A DNA stretch of 64,000 bases from Oxalobacteraceae bacterium OTU3CINTB1 (GTDB lineage Bacteria > Pseudomonadota > Gammaproteobacteria > Burkholderiales > Burkholderiaceae_D), in contig CP099652.1 of the NCBI GenBank assembly GCA_024123955.1, forward strand, positions 2,232,001 to 2,296,000. The letters are read 5' to 3'. A program made the translations under genes and the position numbers. Positions 15,318 to 24,392 of the stretch are shown piece by piece. The notes under the pieces were generated by a model. It was not told the DNA's origin, did no database searches, and saw only the letters and a program-made list of their open reading frames with translations. Every line of letters begins with the position of its first letter. Position 1 is the stretch's first letter.

Positions 15318-17591
15318 TTATTCCTTGCGGCCGCTGTCGTCCATGTCGGTGTCGACATTGCGCGCCTGCGCCTGATACAGGCGGTAGTAGGCGCCTTCGC
15401 GCGCCATCAGCACGTCGTGCGAGCCTTCTTCCACCACCACGCCGCGGTCCAGCACCACCAGGCGGTCGGCCTTTTGCAGGGTCGACAGGCGGTGGGCGAT
15501 GGCGATCGTGGTGCGGCCTTTCACCAGGTTTTCCAGCGCGCGCTGGATTTCTTTTTCGGTCTCGGAGTCGACCGAGGACGTGGCTTCGTCGAGGATCAGG
15601 ATCTTCGGATCGATCAGCAGCGCGCGGGCGATCGAGATGCGTTGGCGCTCGCCGCCGGACAGGCCCTGGCCGCGTTCACCGACCATCGAGTCGTAACCCT
15701 GCGGCAGGCGCAGGATGAATTCGTGCGCGTGCGCGGCGCGGGCGGCGGCGATGATTTCTTCGCGCGTCGCATCCGGTTTGCCGTAGGCCAGATTCTCGGC
15801 GATGGTGCCGAAGAACAGGAACGGCTCCTGCAGCACCAGGCCGATGTTGCGGCGGTAATCCGACACGGCGAACGAGCGGATGTCGACGCCGTCGAGCATG
15901 ATGGCGCCTTCCGAGACGTCGTAGAAGCGGCAGATCAGATTGACCAGGGTCGATTTGCCGGAGCCCGAGTGGCCGACCAGGCCGACCATTTCGCCGGCCT
16001 TGATATCGAGGCTGATGCCGCGGTTGACGGCGCGGTTACCGTAGCGGAAGCCGACTTCGCGCAGGGTGATGTTGCCGTCGACCTTGGCCAGCTTGACCGG
16101 GTTGGTTGGCTCGGGCACCGACGAGACGTGATCGAGGATGTCGAAGATGCGCTTGGCGGCCGACGCCGATTTCTGCGTGACCGAGACGATGCGGCTCATC
16201 GAGTCCAGACGTCCGTAGAAGCGGCTGGAGTAGGCGATGAACGCCGACAGCACACCGACCGTGATATTCCCCTTCGAGACCTGGTAAATGCCGAACACCC
16301 AGATCACCAGCAGACCGAGTTCGGTCAGGAACGACACCGTCGGCGAGAACAGCGACCAGATTTTATTGAGTTTGTCGTTGACGGCCAGGTTGTGCTGGTT
16401 GGCGGTGCGGAAGCGCGCCGCCTCGCGCGACTCCTGCGCAAACGCCTTGACCACGCGGATGCCCGGGATGGTATCGGCCAGCACGTTGGTCACTTCGCCC
16501 CACACGCGGTCGATCTTTTCAAAGCCCATGCGCAGGCGGTCGCGCACCACGTGGATCAACCAGGCGATGAATGGCAGCGGCAGCAGGGTGAAGATCGCCA
16601 GCCACGGGTCGATCGAAAACAGGATCACGCCGGTCATGATGATCATCAGGCAGTCGGACGCGAAGTCGAGCAGGTGCAGCGACAGGAACACGCAGATCCT
16701 GTCGCTCTCGCTGCCGATGCGCGACATCAGGTCGCCCGTGCGCTTGCCGCCGAAGTATTCCAGCGACAGGCGCAGGAGGTGGTCGTAGGTTTCGGTGCGC
16801 AGGTCGGCGCCGATGCGCTCCGATACCAGCGCCAGCACGTACGTCTTGGCCCAGCCCAGTATCCACGCCATCACCGCCGAGGCGACCAGGCCGGACATGT
16901 ACAGCGCCACCATCGAGGTGTCGACCGGTTTGCCGTTCTGGTACGGGATCAGCACATTGTCCATCAACGGGATGGTCAGGTAGGGCGGGATCATGTGTGC
17001 GCCGGTGCTGAGCAACATCAGCGAGAATCCCAGCGCGAGCTGGAATTTGTACGGCCTGGCGAAGCGCCACAGGCGGAACAGGGTCCACGTGGACGGCGGC
17101 GTGTAGATCACCTTGGTGCAGACCGGGCACTCCTCCTGGTCCGGTTCCAGCGGCGCCTTGCAGCTCGGGCAGATGCTTTTTTCTTCGACGATGACCGGCA
17201 CGCCGGTGGCGTGGCTATCAAGATGCGCGGAGAACGCTTCCACCAGGCGGATCGCGTTGAGGTTCTGGCCCAAGGTGAAGCGCCACGCCGCAAGACGGCC
17301 GCCCCGGCCGATCAGCTCCAGGTGGCCGACGCCGGCGTGGTCGTGGTGTTTCAGGGTCAGGTCGTGCGAAAACGGCCACGATTGCCACTGTTCCTGCCCC
17401 GGCGCGCGCGCCAGCAGGCGCGTGGCGGTGACGACGATGACGCCCTTGGCGAAACGAAGTTGCTGATCCAGGTCAACCTCCAGGGCACTTACAACGTTTT
17501 CCTCTTTGGAAAGCTGTGCCTGTATCTCGGAACGCCAGCGTTCAGGAAGCTCGCCGAGGCTGGATACGTTGGAAAGTTGTTGGGTTGTCAT
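15318..17591 (-). CDS. cyanophycin-associated ABC exporter with zinc ribbon
   Basis: ABC exporter half-transporter with extra N-terminal parts, 757 residues. Residues 1-135 form a soluble domain of beta type. Then comes a zinc ribbon with C141-P-S-C144 and C155-P-V-C158. A six-helix ABC_membrane domain follows (about 175-460), then an ATPase domain with G-H-S-G-S-G-K-S, L-S-G-G-E-R-Q-R and I-L-D-E-A-T-S. The combination is typical of the transporter found beside cphA in betaproteobacteria. What it moves is unknown; a peptide or cyanophycin-related solute is plausible. It is divergent from cphA'. Confidence 0.88.
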   Translation of the reverse strand: MTTQQLSNVSSLGELPERWRSEIQAQLSKEENVVSALEVDLDQQLRFAKGVIVVTATRLLARAPGQEQWQSWPFSHDLTLKHHDHAGVGHLELIGRGGRLAAWRFTLGQNLNAIRLVEAFSAHLDSHATGVPVIVEEKSICPSCKAPLEPDQEECPVCTKVIYTPPSTWTLFRLWRFARPYKFQLALGFSLMLLSTGAHMIPPYLTIPLMDNVLIPYQNGKPVDTSMVALYMSGLVASAVMAWILGWAKTYVLALVSERIGADLRTETYDHLLRLSLEYFGGKRTGDLMSRIGSESDRICVFLSLHLLDFASDCLMIIMTGVILFSIDPWLAIFTLLPLPFIAWLIHVVRDRLRMGFEKIDRVWGEVTNVLADTIPGIRVVKAFAQESREAARFRTANQHNLAVNDKLNKIWSLFSPTVSFLTELGLLVIWVFGIYQVSKGNITVGVLSAFIAYSSRFYGRLDSMSRIVSVTQKSASAAKRIFDILDHVSSVPEPTNPVKLAKVDGNITLREVGFRYGNRAVNRGISLDIKAGEMVGLVGHSGSGKSTLVNLICRFYDVSEGAIMLDGVDIRSFAVSDYRRNIGLVLQEPFLFFGTIAENLAYGKPDATREEIIAAARAAHAHEFILRLPQGYDSMVGERGQGLSGGERQRISIARALLIDPKILILDEATSSVDSETEKEIQRALENLVKGRTTIAIAHRLSTLQKADRLVVLDRGVVVEEGSHDVLMAREGAYYRLYQAQARNVDTDMDDSGRKE

Positions 17592-17923
17592 CGTGCGGCT
17601 TACTCCGGGTCGAAAAATGGTGAAACTAGCATCGGCACTCTACAACATTCGCTTTGCCAATAAGGTGTTGCGGCTGGTATAAGTAATTATTTACGGTATT
17701 CTGTCATTGCATCAACAGTCGAGTCGGACATTTGACTCGCACCATAAATCCGGGCTTTTGTACTGGCGGCAAGTATAACGCACAGACATCCGGGTCGGTG
17801 GACGTGATGAACTTGGTCAAGCTACGGGGTGGGCCAAACAGGATTTGGCGGGAAGCGGTGGTACGGGTTTAAAATACGGCGCAGGCTGGCCACGGCTGAT
17901 AACAAAGACACAAGAATAGAAAC
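17592..17923. other. divergent control region of cyanophycin genes
   Basis: 332 bp between the exporter and cphA'. It must hold promoters for both directions. A short inverted repeat (CGAGTC...GACTCG, about 17719-17738) and an AT-rich partial palindrome near 17680-17700 are visible. I found no promoter or known operator I can support. Confidence 0.4.
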
Positions 17924-20089
17924 ATGACCAAGAAGAAAGACATTGAAGTCCTCCGCGTAACCCATTTGCGCGGTCCTAACATCTGGACCTATCGCCCGGT
18001 GATTGAGGCGTGGCTGGATATTGGCGAACTGGAAAAGTATCCGTCGAATTTGTTGCCAGGCTTGTATGAGCGCCTCACCGCGATCCTGCCTGGCCTGATC
18101 GTCCACCGCTGCGGCGTGGGCGAGGTCGGCGGCTTCCTCGAGCGGCTGCGCGACGGCACTTATGCCGGCCACATCCTCGAACACGTGGTGCTGGAGTTGC
18201 AGAACCTGGCCGGCATGAAGACCGGTTTCGGTAAAACGCGCCAGATCGGCGAGGACACCGGCTTGTACAAGATGGCCTTCCGCACCCGCCAGGAACAGGT
18301 CGGCCGCGCCGCGCTGGAGGCGGGACGCGACCTGCTGATGGCGATGATCGAGGACCGTCCCTACGATTTGACGACCAAAGTGGCCGAGCTGACCGACATG
18401 GTCGAGTCGCTGTGCCTGGGGCCGAGCACCGCCAACATCGTCGATGCGGCCACCGACCGCAAAATCCCGTCGATCCGCCTGACCGACGGCAACCTGGTGC
18501 AGCTGGGCCACGGCGCCGCGCAGCGCCGCATCTGGACCGCCGAAACCGAACAAACCAGCGCCATCGCCGAAGGCATCGCCAGCGACAAGGACCTGACCAA
18601 AAGCCTGCTCGCGTCGTGCGGCGTGCCGGTGCCGGAAGGTGAACTGGTCACCAGCGCGGAAGCGGCATGGTCGGCGGCCGAGGACATCGGCGTGCCGGTG
18701 GTGGTCAAGCCTTACGACGGCAATCACGGTCGCGGTGTGTCGCTCAACCTGATGACGCAGTCCGACGTGGCCAAGGCCTATCACCTGGCGGCGCAAAAGG
18801 GCGGCAGCAAGAACGTCATCGTCGAACGCTTCATCCCCGGCGACGAGCACCGCCTGCTGGTGGTGGGCAAACGCCTGATCGCCGCCGCCGGTGGCGAGTC
18901 GCTGTGGGTCACCGGCGACGGCAAGCAGAATATCCTCGAGTTGTGCAATACGCAGATCAACACCGATCCGCGCCGCGGCGAAGTCGAGGACGCGCCGCTG
19001 GGCGTGGTCAAGCCGCACGAATCGGGCGAGATCATCCTGGAGCTGGAGCGCCAGGGCATGACGTGGCAATCGGTGCCGCTGGAAGGCCAGAAAGTCTTGA
19101 TCCAGCCGAACGGCAACGTCGCCACCGACGTCACCGACCGGGTGCATCCGCAGGTCGCCGCGATGGCTACCCTGGCCGCGCGCGTGGTCGGCCTGGACAT
19201 CGCCGGCATCGATCTGGTGGCCTCGGATATTTCGCGTCCGCTGCACGAGCAGGGCGGCGCCATCATCGAAGTCAACGCCAGCCCGGGTTTGCTGGCGCAC
19301 CTCAAGCCGGCCAACGGCGAACCGCGCAACGTCGGCGCGGCGATCGTCGACCATCTGTTCGCAGAAGAGGAAAGCGGCCGCATGCCGATCGTCGGCATCA
19401 CCGGCAAGCACGGTACGACCATGGCTTCGCGCCTGATCGCCTGGCTGCTGCAAATCAGCGGCAAGAAGGTCGGCCTGACCTGCGCCGATGGTTTGTTCGT
19501 CAACGGCCGACTGCTGCCGCGCGACGGCTTCAGCGACTGGGAAACCGGCGAGCGCCTGCTGTTGAACAAAAACGTCGAGGCGGCGGTGTTCGAATCGAGC
19601 GCGCGCATGATCCTGACCGAGGGCCTGGCGTACGATAAATGCGCGGTCGGCGTGGTCACCGACGTCAGCGATTTCGAGGAACTGGGCGAGTTCTATATCG
19701 ACAGCGCCGACAAACTGTATGGCGTGCTGCGCACCCAGGTCGACGTGATCCTGCCGAGCGGCGTGGCGGTGCTCAACGCCGCCGACGAACAGGTGGTGGA
19801 CATGGCCCGCCTGTGCGATGGCGAAGTGATTTTCTACGGCGTCGACGAGCACCTTGCGGCCATCGCCGGACACCGCCAGGACAGCGAGCGCGTGGTGTTC
19901 CAAAGGGCTGATTGCATCGTCATGGCCAAGGGCCACGACGAGGTGGCGAGCCTGCCGCTGTCGCCGCTGGTGCCGCCGGAAGCCGTGCTGGCAGCGATCG
20001 CCGCCGGCTGGGCGCTGGGACTGACGCCGGATTTGATCGGCGCCGGCCTGCGCACCTTCGATGCGAATCCGAAGCGCACCCATCACTGA
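17924..20089 (+). CDS. CphA'-type cyanophycin synthetase-like protein
   Basis: Shorter paralogue of cyanophycin synthetase, 721 residues. The N-terminal domain and the ATP-grasp domain (about 220-470: V-V-V-K-P-Y-D-G-N-H-G-R-G, E-V-N-A-S-P-G) look complete. In the Mur-ligase-like part the P-loop reads G494-K-H-G-T-T, where CphA has G-T-N-G-K-T, so the ATP-binding Lys is missing. The C-terminal Mur domain present in CphA is absent. It could therefore do only one of the two amino-acid additions, or act as a partner of CphA. It lies 28 bp before cphA; similar cphA'-cphA pairs are known in Ralstonia/Cupriavidus-type bacteria. Confidence 0.9.
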   Translation: MTKKKDIEVLRVTHLRGPNIWTYRPVIEAWLDIGELEKYPSNLLPGLYERLTAILPGLIVHRCGVGEVGGFLERLRDGTYAGHILEHVVLELQNLAGMKTGFGKTRQIGEDTGLYKMAFRTRQEQVGRAALEAGRDLLMAMIEDRPYDLTTKVAELTDMVESLCLGPSTANIVDAATDRKIPSIRLTDGNLVQLGHGAAQRRIWTAETEQTSAIAEGIASDKDLTKSLLASCGVPVPEGELVTSAEAAWSAAEDIGVPVVVKPYDGNHGRGVSLNLMTQSDVAKAYHLAAQKGGSKNVIVERFIPGDEHRLLVVGKRLIAAAGGESLWVTGDGKQNILELCNTQINTDPRRGEVEDAPLGVVKPHESGEIILELERQGMTWQSVPLEGQKVLIQPNGNVATDVTDRVHPQVAAMATLAARVVGLDIAGIDLVASDISRPLHEQGGAIIEVNASPGLLAHLKPANGEPRNVGAAIVDHLFAEEESGRMPIVGITGKHGTTMASRLIAWLLQISGKKVGLTCADGLFVNGRLLPRDGFSDWETGERLLLNKNVEAAVFESSARMILTEGLAYDKCAVGVVTDVSDFEELGEFYIDSADKLYGVLRTQVDVILPSGVAVLNAADEQVVDMARLCDGEVIFYGVDEHLAAIAGHRQDSERVVFQRADCIVMAKGHDEVASLPLSPLVPPEAVLAAIAAGWALGLTPDLIGAGLRTFDANPKRTHH

Positions 20090-20117
20090 TAACTTCACTG
20101 AAAGAACACGAAGATTT

Positions 20118-22688
20118 ATGGAAGTTCAACGTACCCGTGCCCTTCGCGGCCCCAATCTCTGGAGCCATCACACGGCGGTCGAAGTCATCGTCTCCTGTCC
20201 TCCCGAGGAGCAGTCGATCGCGCTGCTGCCAGGTTTCGAGCAGCGCCTGCATGCGCGCTTCCCGGCCATCGGCGCGCTGCGCACGACCGGCCGCGCCGAC
20301 GACGTGCCGCTGGCCCGCGTGCTGGAAGTGGCGATCCTGAGCCTGCAGGCGCAAGCCGGCTGCCCGGTGACCTTCAGCCGCACCAGCGCTACCCTGGACG
20401 AGGGTATCTACCAGACCGTGGTCGAATATACCGAGGAAGCGGTGGGCCGCCTGGCCGTCACGCTGGCCGAAAACCTGATCAATTCGGCCCTGGCCGACAC
20501 CCCGTTCGACCTGACCGGCGCGCTGAACGAACTGCGCGACCTCGATGAGGATGTGCGCCTTGGCCCGAGCACCGGCGCCATCGTCAGCGCCGCCGTCGCC
20601 CGCGACATTCCGATCCGCCGCCTGACCGAGGGCAGCATGGTGATGTTCGGCTGGGGTTCGAAACAGCGCCGCATCCAGGCCGCCGAGATGGACAGCACCA
20701 GCGCCATCGGCGAAGCGATCGCGCAGGACAAGGAACTGACCAAGAAGCTGCTGCACGCGGCTGGCGTGCCGGTGCCCATCGGCCGCTCGGTCGAGGATGT
20801 CGAAGACGCCTGGGCCGCCGCGCAGGAGATCGGCCTGCCGGTGGTGGTCAAGCCGAAGGACGGCAACCAGGGCAAGGGCGTCACCGTCAACGTGATGACC
20901 AAGGAACAGCTGGCGCAGGCCTTCAACACCGCGCGCGAATTCCGCGACGACATCATGGTCGAGCGTTATCTGCCGGGCCACGATTTCCGCCTGCTCGTCA
21001 TCGGCAACAAGTTGATCGCCGCAGCGCGCCGCGATCCGCCGCAAGTGGTCGGCGACGGCACCCACACGGTGCGTGAACTGGTCAACATCGTCAACGCCGA
21101 TCCGCGCCGCGGCAGCGGCCATTCGACTTCGCTGACCAAGATCCGCTTCGACGACATCGCGCTGGCGCGCCTGGCGCTGCAGGACCTGGACGCGGACTCG
21201 ATTCCGGCCAAGGGCCAGCGCGTGATCCTGCGTAACAACGCCAACCTGTCGACCGGCGGCACCGCCACCGACGTCACCGACGACGTGCACCCGGAAGTGG
21301 CGGCGCGCGCGGTCGAGGCGGCGCAGATGATCGGCCTCGATATCTGCGGCGTCGACGTGGTGTGCGAAGGCGTGCTGCAACCGTTCGACAACCAGCGCGG
21401 CGGCGTGGTGGAAGTGAACGCCGCCCCCGGCCTGCGCATGCACATCGCGCCGTCGTACGGCAAGGGCCGCGCGGTCGGCGAGGCGATCGTCAACACCATG
21501 TTCGCGCCGGGCGAGAACGGCCGCATTCCCGTGGTGGCGGTCACTGGCACCAACGGCAAGACCACCACCGTGCGTTTGATCGCCCACCTGCTGACGGCCA
21601 GCGGCCTGCGCACCGGCATGACCAACACCGATGGCGTCTACATCGAAGGCCGCCAGACCGACAGCGGCGATTGCAGTGGTCCGCGCAGCGCGCGCAACGT
21701 GCTGCTGCATCCGGATGTGGACGCGGCGGTGTTCGAAACCGCGCGCGGCGGCGTGCTGCGCGAAGGCCTGGCCTTCGACCGCTGCCAGGTGGCCGTGGTC
21801 ACCAACATCGGCAGCGGCGACCACCTCGGTTTGAACTACATCACCACGGTCGAAGACCTGGCGGTGCTCAAGCGCGTGATCGTGCAGAACGTCTCCGAAA
21901 GCGGCTTCGCGGTGCTCAACGCGGTCGATCCGATCGTCGCCGGCATGGCGGCCACCTGCCGTGGCAAGGTGATTTTCTTCGGCGCCGATCGTGGCCATCC
22001 GGTGATCGCCACCCATCGCGCGCAGGGCAGCCGCACCGTATACGTCGAGGACGGCCACATCGTCGCGGCCGAGGGCAAGGAGTTGAACAAGATCGCGCTG
22101 TCGCAGGTGCCGATCACCCGCAACGGCGCCATCGGCTTCCAGGTCGAAAACGTGATGGCCTCCGTGGCCGCCGCGTGGGGCGTGGGCATCAGCTGGGACG
22201 CGATCCGTCTCGGCCTGAAAACCTTCGCCAACGATTCGGACAACGCGCCGGGCCGTTTCAACGTGTTCGATTACAAGGGCGCGACCGTGATCGCCGACTA
22301 CGGCCACAATCCGGACGCCATCCTGGCGCTGGTGCAGGCGGTGGAAACCATGCCGGCCAGGCGCCGTGGGGTGGTGATCTCCGGCGCCGGCGACCGCCGC
22401 GACCAGGACATCAAGCAGCAGACCGAGATCCTCGGCCGCGCCTTTGATGATGTGATCCTGTACGAAGACCAGTGCCAGCGCGGGCGGGTCGACGGCGAAG
22501 TGGTGGCGCTGCTGCGTTCGGGCCTGAGCGGTGCGCCGCGCACCTCGCACATCGAGGAGATCTACGGCGAGTTCCTGGCCATCGACACGGCGCTGGCGCG
22601 TTTGGGCGAGGGCGACCTGTGCCTGATCCTGATCGACCAGGTGGAAGACGCGCTGGCGCACATCGCCAAGCGCATCGCGGAGGTTTAA
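20118..22688 (+). CDS. cphA: cyanophycin synthetase CphA
   Basis: Makes cyanophycin (multi-L-arginyl-poly-L-aspartate), a nitrogen store, by ATP-dependent addition of Asp and Arg. The protein has 856 residues. It has the N-terminal domain, an ATP-grasp domain (V-V-V-K-P-K-D-G-N-Q-G-K-G, E-V-N-A-A-P-G) and a Mur-ligase domain with an intact P-loop G477-T-N-G-K-T-T. The C-terminal Mur domain includes A-D-Y-G-H-N-P-D. ATG 20118 gives M-E-V-Q-R-T-R-A-L-R-G-P-N, the family start. It is the second gene after cphA'. No cyanophycinase gene is in the window. Confidence 0.95.
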   Translation: MEVQRTRALRGPNLWSHHTAVEVIVSCPPEEQSIALLPGFEQRLHARFPAIGALRTTGRADDVPLARVLEVAILSLQAQAGCPVTFSRTSATLDEGIYQTVVEYTEEAVGRLAVTLAENLINSALADTPFDLTGALNELRDLDEDVRLGPSTGAIVSAAVARDIPIRRLTEGSMVMFGWGSKQRRIQAAEMDSTSAIGEAIAQDKELTKKLLHAAGVPVPIGRSVEDVEDAWAAAQEIGLPVVVKPKDGNQGKGVTVNVMTKEQLAQAFNTAREFRDDIMVERYLPGHDFRLLVIGNKLIAAARRDPPQVVGDGTHTVRELVNIVNADPRRGSGHSTSLTKIRFDDIALARLALQDLDADSIPAKGQRVILRNNANLSTGGTATDVTDDVHPEVAARAVEAAQMIGLDICGVDVVCEGVLQPFDNQRGGVVEVNAAPGLRMHIAPSYGKGRAVGEAIVNTMFAPGENGRIPVVAVTGTNGKTTTVRLIAHLLTASGLRTGMTNTDGVYIEGRQTDSGDCSGPRSARNVLLHPDVDAAVFETARGGVLREGLAFDRCQVAVVTNIGSGDHLGLNYITTVEDLAVLKRVIVQNVSESGFAVLNAVDPIVAGMAATCRGKVIFFGADRGHPVIATHRAQGSRTVYVEDGHIVAAEGKELNKIALSQVPITRNGAIGFQVENVMASVAAAWGVGISWDAIRLGLKTFANDSDNAPGRFNVFDYKGATVIADYGHNPDAILALVQAVETMPARRRGVVISGAGDRRDQDIKQQTEILGRAFDDVILYEDQCQRGRVDGEVVALLRSGLSGAPRTSHIEEIYGEFLAIDTALARLGEGDLCLILIDQVEDALAHIAKRIAEV

Positions 22689-22729
22689 CAGCAGCTTATT
22701 GCCTTTGGCTATCAAATCCATAGTTATTT

Positions 22730-22776
22730 ATAGTTTTGAACTATGGGTTTGCCTCGTTACAATAGTCCCATACTAT
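22730..22776 (+). promoter_or_regulatory. OxyR-like binding site before catalase
   Basis: ATAG-N7-CTAT at 22730-22744 matches the OxyR half-site including the inner T and A. A second ATAG-N7-CTAT lies at 22762-22776. The gap between the pairs is 17 bp, 10 bp more than the classical 7. A further ATAG lies at 22720-22723. The block sits 18-64 bp before the catalase start. Confidence 0.6.
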
Positions 22777-22793
22777 CAACGAGGAGCCAAAGC

Positions 22794-24257
22794 ATGAGCC
22801 AGCCACCTATCACCACCGCATCGGGCATCCCGGTAGCAGATAACCAGAACTCCGTCAGCGCGGGCCGGCGCGGCCCGCTGTTGCTGCAGGACTTCCACCT
22901 GATCGAGAAGCTGCAGCACTTCAACCGCGAACGCATCCCCGAGCGCGTGGTGCACGCCAAGGGTTCGGGCGCCTACGGCACCTTCACCGTCACCCACGAC
23001 ATCACCAAATTCACCAAGGCCAAGCTGTTCTCGGCCATCGGCAAGCAGACCGAAACCTTCGTGCGCTTCTCCACCGTTGGCGGTGAGCGGGGCAGCGCCG
23101 ACACCGAACGCGATCCGCGCGGCTTCGCGATGCGCTTCTACACGGAAGAGGGCAACTGGGACTTGGTCGGCAACAACACGCCGATGTTCTTCATCAAGGA
23201 CGGCATCAAGTTCCCGGACTTCATCCACACGCAAAAGCGCGACCCGCAGACCAATCTGAAGTCGCCGACGATGATGTTCGACTTCTGGAGCAAGACGCCC
23301 GAAAGCCTGCACCAGGTGACGATGCTGTTCTCGGATCGCGGCACGCCGGACGGCTACCGCCACATGGACGGTTTCGGCAGCCACACCTTCAGCTTGATCA
23401 ACGATGCCGGCGAGCGTGTGTACTGCAAATGGCACCTGAAGACCAGGCAAGGTATCAAGAACCTGCCCGCCGCCGAAGCGAGCCGCCTGGCCGGTGAGGA
23501 CCCGGACTACGCGCAGCGCGACCTGTTCGGCGCCATCGCCGCCGGCGATTTCCCGCAGTGGGAAGTGAAGCTGCAAGTGGCCACCGAGGCCGAACTGGCC
23601 GCGTGGGAAGCGCGCACCGGCTGGAATCCGTTCGACCTGACCAAGGTATGGCCGCACAAGGACTTCCCGCTGATTCCTGTCGGCGTGTTCGAGTTGAACC
23701 GCAATCCGCTGAACTACCATGCGGAAGTGGAGCAGGCTGCGTTGTCGCCGTCGAACGTGGTGCCGGGCCTGGGCTACTCGCCGGACAAGATGCTGCAGGC
23801 ACGCCTGTTCGCCTACCACGACGCCCAGTTGTATCGCGTCGGCACCAACCACCAGCATCTGCCGGTGAACGCGCCGCGCTGTCCTGTGCATAACCAGCAG
23901 CGCGACGGCGCCATGGCGATCGCCAACGGCGGTGCGGCGCAGAACTACCAGCCGGTCGAATCGAACGGCAGCAATCCGCAGGGCCTGGGCCACGGCGAAC
24001 CGGCGCTGGTTCTGGACGGCGGCGCGGCGCGCTTCGACGGTCGCGGCCAGGAGGACGACTACACGCAGGCCGGTAATCTGTTCCGCCTGCTGCCGGCCGA
24101 GGAGAAGCTCAACCTGTTCAACAACATCGCAGGTCCGTTGAGCCAAGTGGACGCCGAGATCATCGCCCGCCAGCTGGGTCACTTCGACCAGGCCGATCCG
24201 GCCTACGGCGCCGGCGTGCGCGCCGCGCTCAAGGTCAAGGGTGTGAACGCCGACTGA
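22794..24257 (+). CDS. katA: monofunctional heme catalase
   Basis: Small-subunit (clade 3) catalase, 487 residues, converting hydrogen peroxide to water and oxygen. The distal pocket is H54 in R-V-V-H-A-K-G-S-G-A and N127 in G-N-N-T-P-M-F-F. The proximal heme ligand is Y340 in R-L-F-A-Y-H-D-A-Q. R-F-S-T-V-G-G-E-R-G-S-A-D and the NADPH-region H-Q-H-L-P-V-N are also present. A GAGGAG site 8 bp before ATG 22794 fixes the start. The OxyR-like site upstream predicts peroxide induction. A dispersed palindrome follows the gene. Confidence 0.95.
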   Translation: MSQPPITTASGIPVADNQNSVSAGRRGPLLLQDFHLIEKLQHFNRERIPERVVHAKGSGAYGTFTVTHDITKFTKAKLFSAIGKQTETFVRFSTVGGERGSADTERDPRGFAMRFYTEEGNWDLVGNNTPMFFIKDGIKFPDFIHTQKRDPQTNLKSPTMMFDFWSKTPESLHQVTMLFSDRGTPDGYRHMDGFGSHTFSLINDAGERVYCKWHLKTRQGIKNLPAAEASRLAGEDPDYAQRDLFGAIAAGDFPQWEVKLQVATEAELAAWEARTGWNPFDLTKVWPHKDFPLIPVGVFELNRNPLNYHAEVEQAALSPSNVVPGLGYSPDKMLQARLFAYHDAQLYRVGTNHQHLPVNAPRCPVHNQQRDGAMAIANGGAAQNYQPVESNGSNPQGLGHGEPALVLDGGAARFDGRGQEDDYTQAGNLFRLLPAEEKLNLFNNIAGPLSQVDAEIIARQLGHFDQADPAYGAGVRAALKVKGVNAD

Positions 24258-24275
24258 CCGGGCGCGCCGGCCTTC

Positions 24276-24338
24276 AACCCGCACGGCCAACCTGGGGTCG
24301 TACCCCAAGGGGTACGACCCCGCCCGGCCCTGCGGGTT
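24276..24338. repeat. dispersed REPIN-like palindrome, copy 1
   Basis: Perfect 13-bp arms GGGGTCGTACCCC (24294-24306 and, inverted, 24309-24321) with a 2-bp centre. They are flanked by an outer 8-bp pair (AACCCGCA at 24276, TGCGGGTT at 24331). The same 13-bp arms recur at 56936-56965, again followed by TGCGGGTTTG. It could also act as a transcription or mRNA-stability element behind the catalase gene. Confidence 0.85.
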
Positions 24339-24392
24339 TGGCTGCGTGACTGGTAAAATAGCGTCATCGGTATTCACTTATATTGGATCGAC

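Noticed and set aside
14907..17663. 918-codon plus-strand frame opposite the ABC exporter
   Set aside because: Antisense shadow; the exporter motifs on the minus strand are clear.
17670..17705. AT-rich partial palindrome considered as an ArgR box for the cyanophycin genes
   Set aside because: Too few matches to the known box pattern; position and symmetry are weak.
19920..22721. 933-codon minus-strand frame opposite cphA
   Set aside because: Antisense shadow; same composition bias, no motif.
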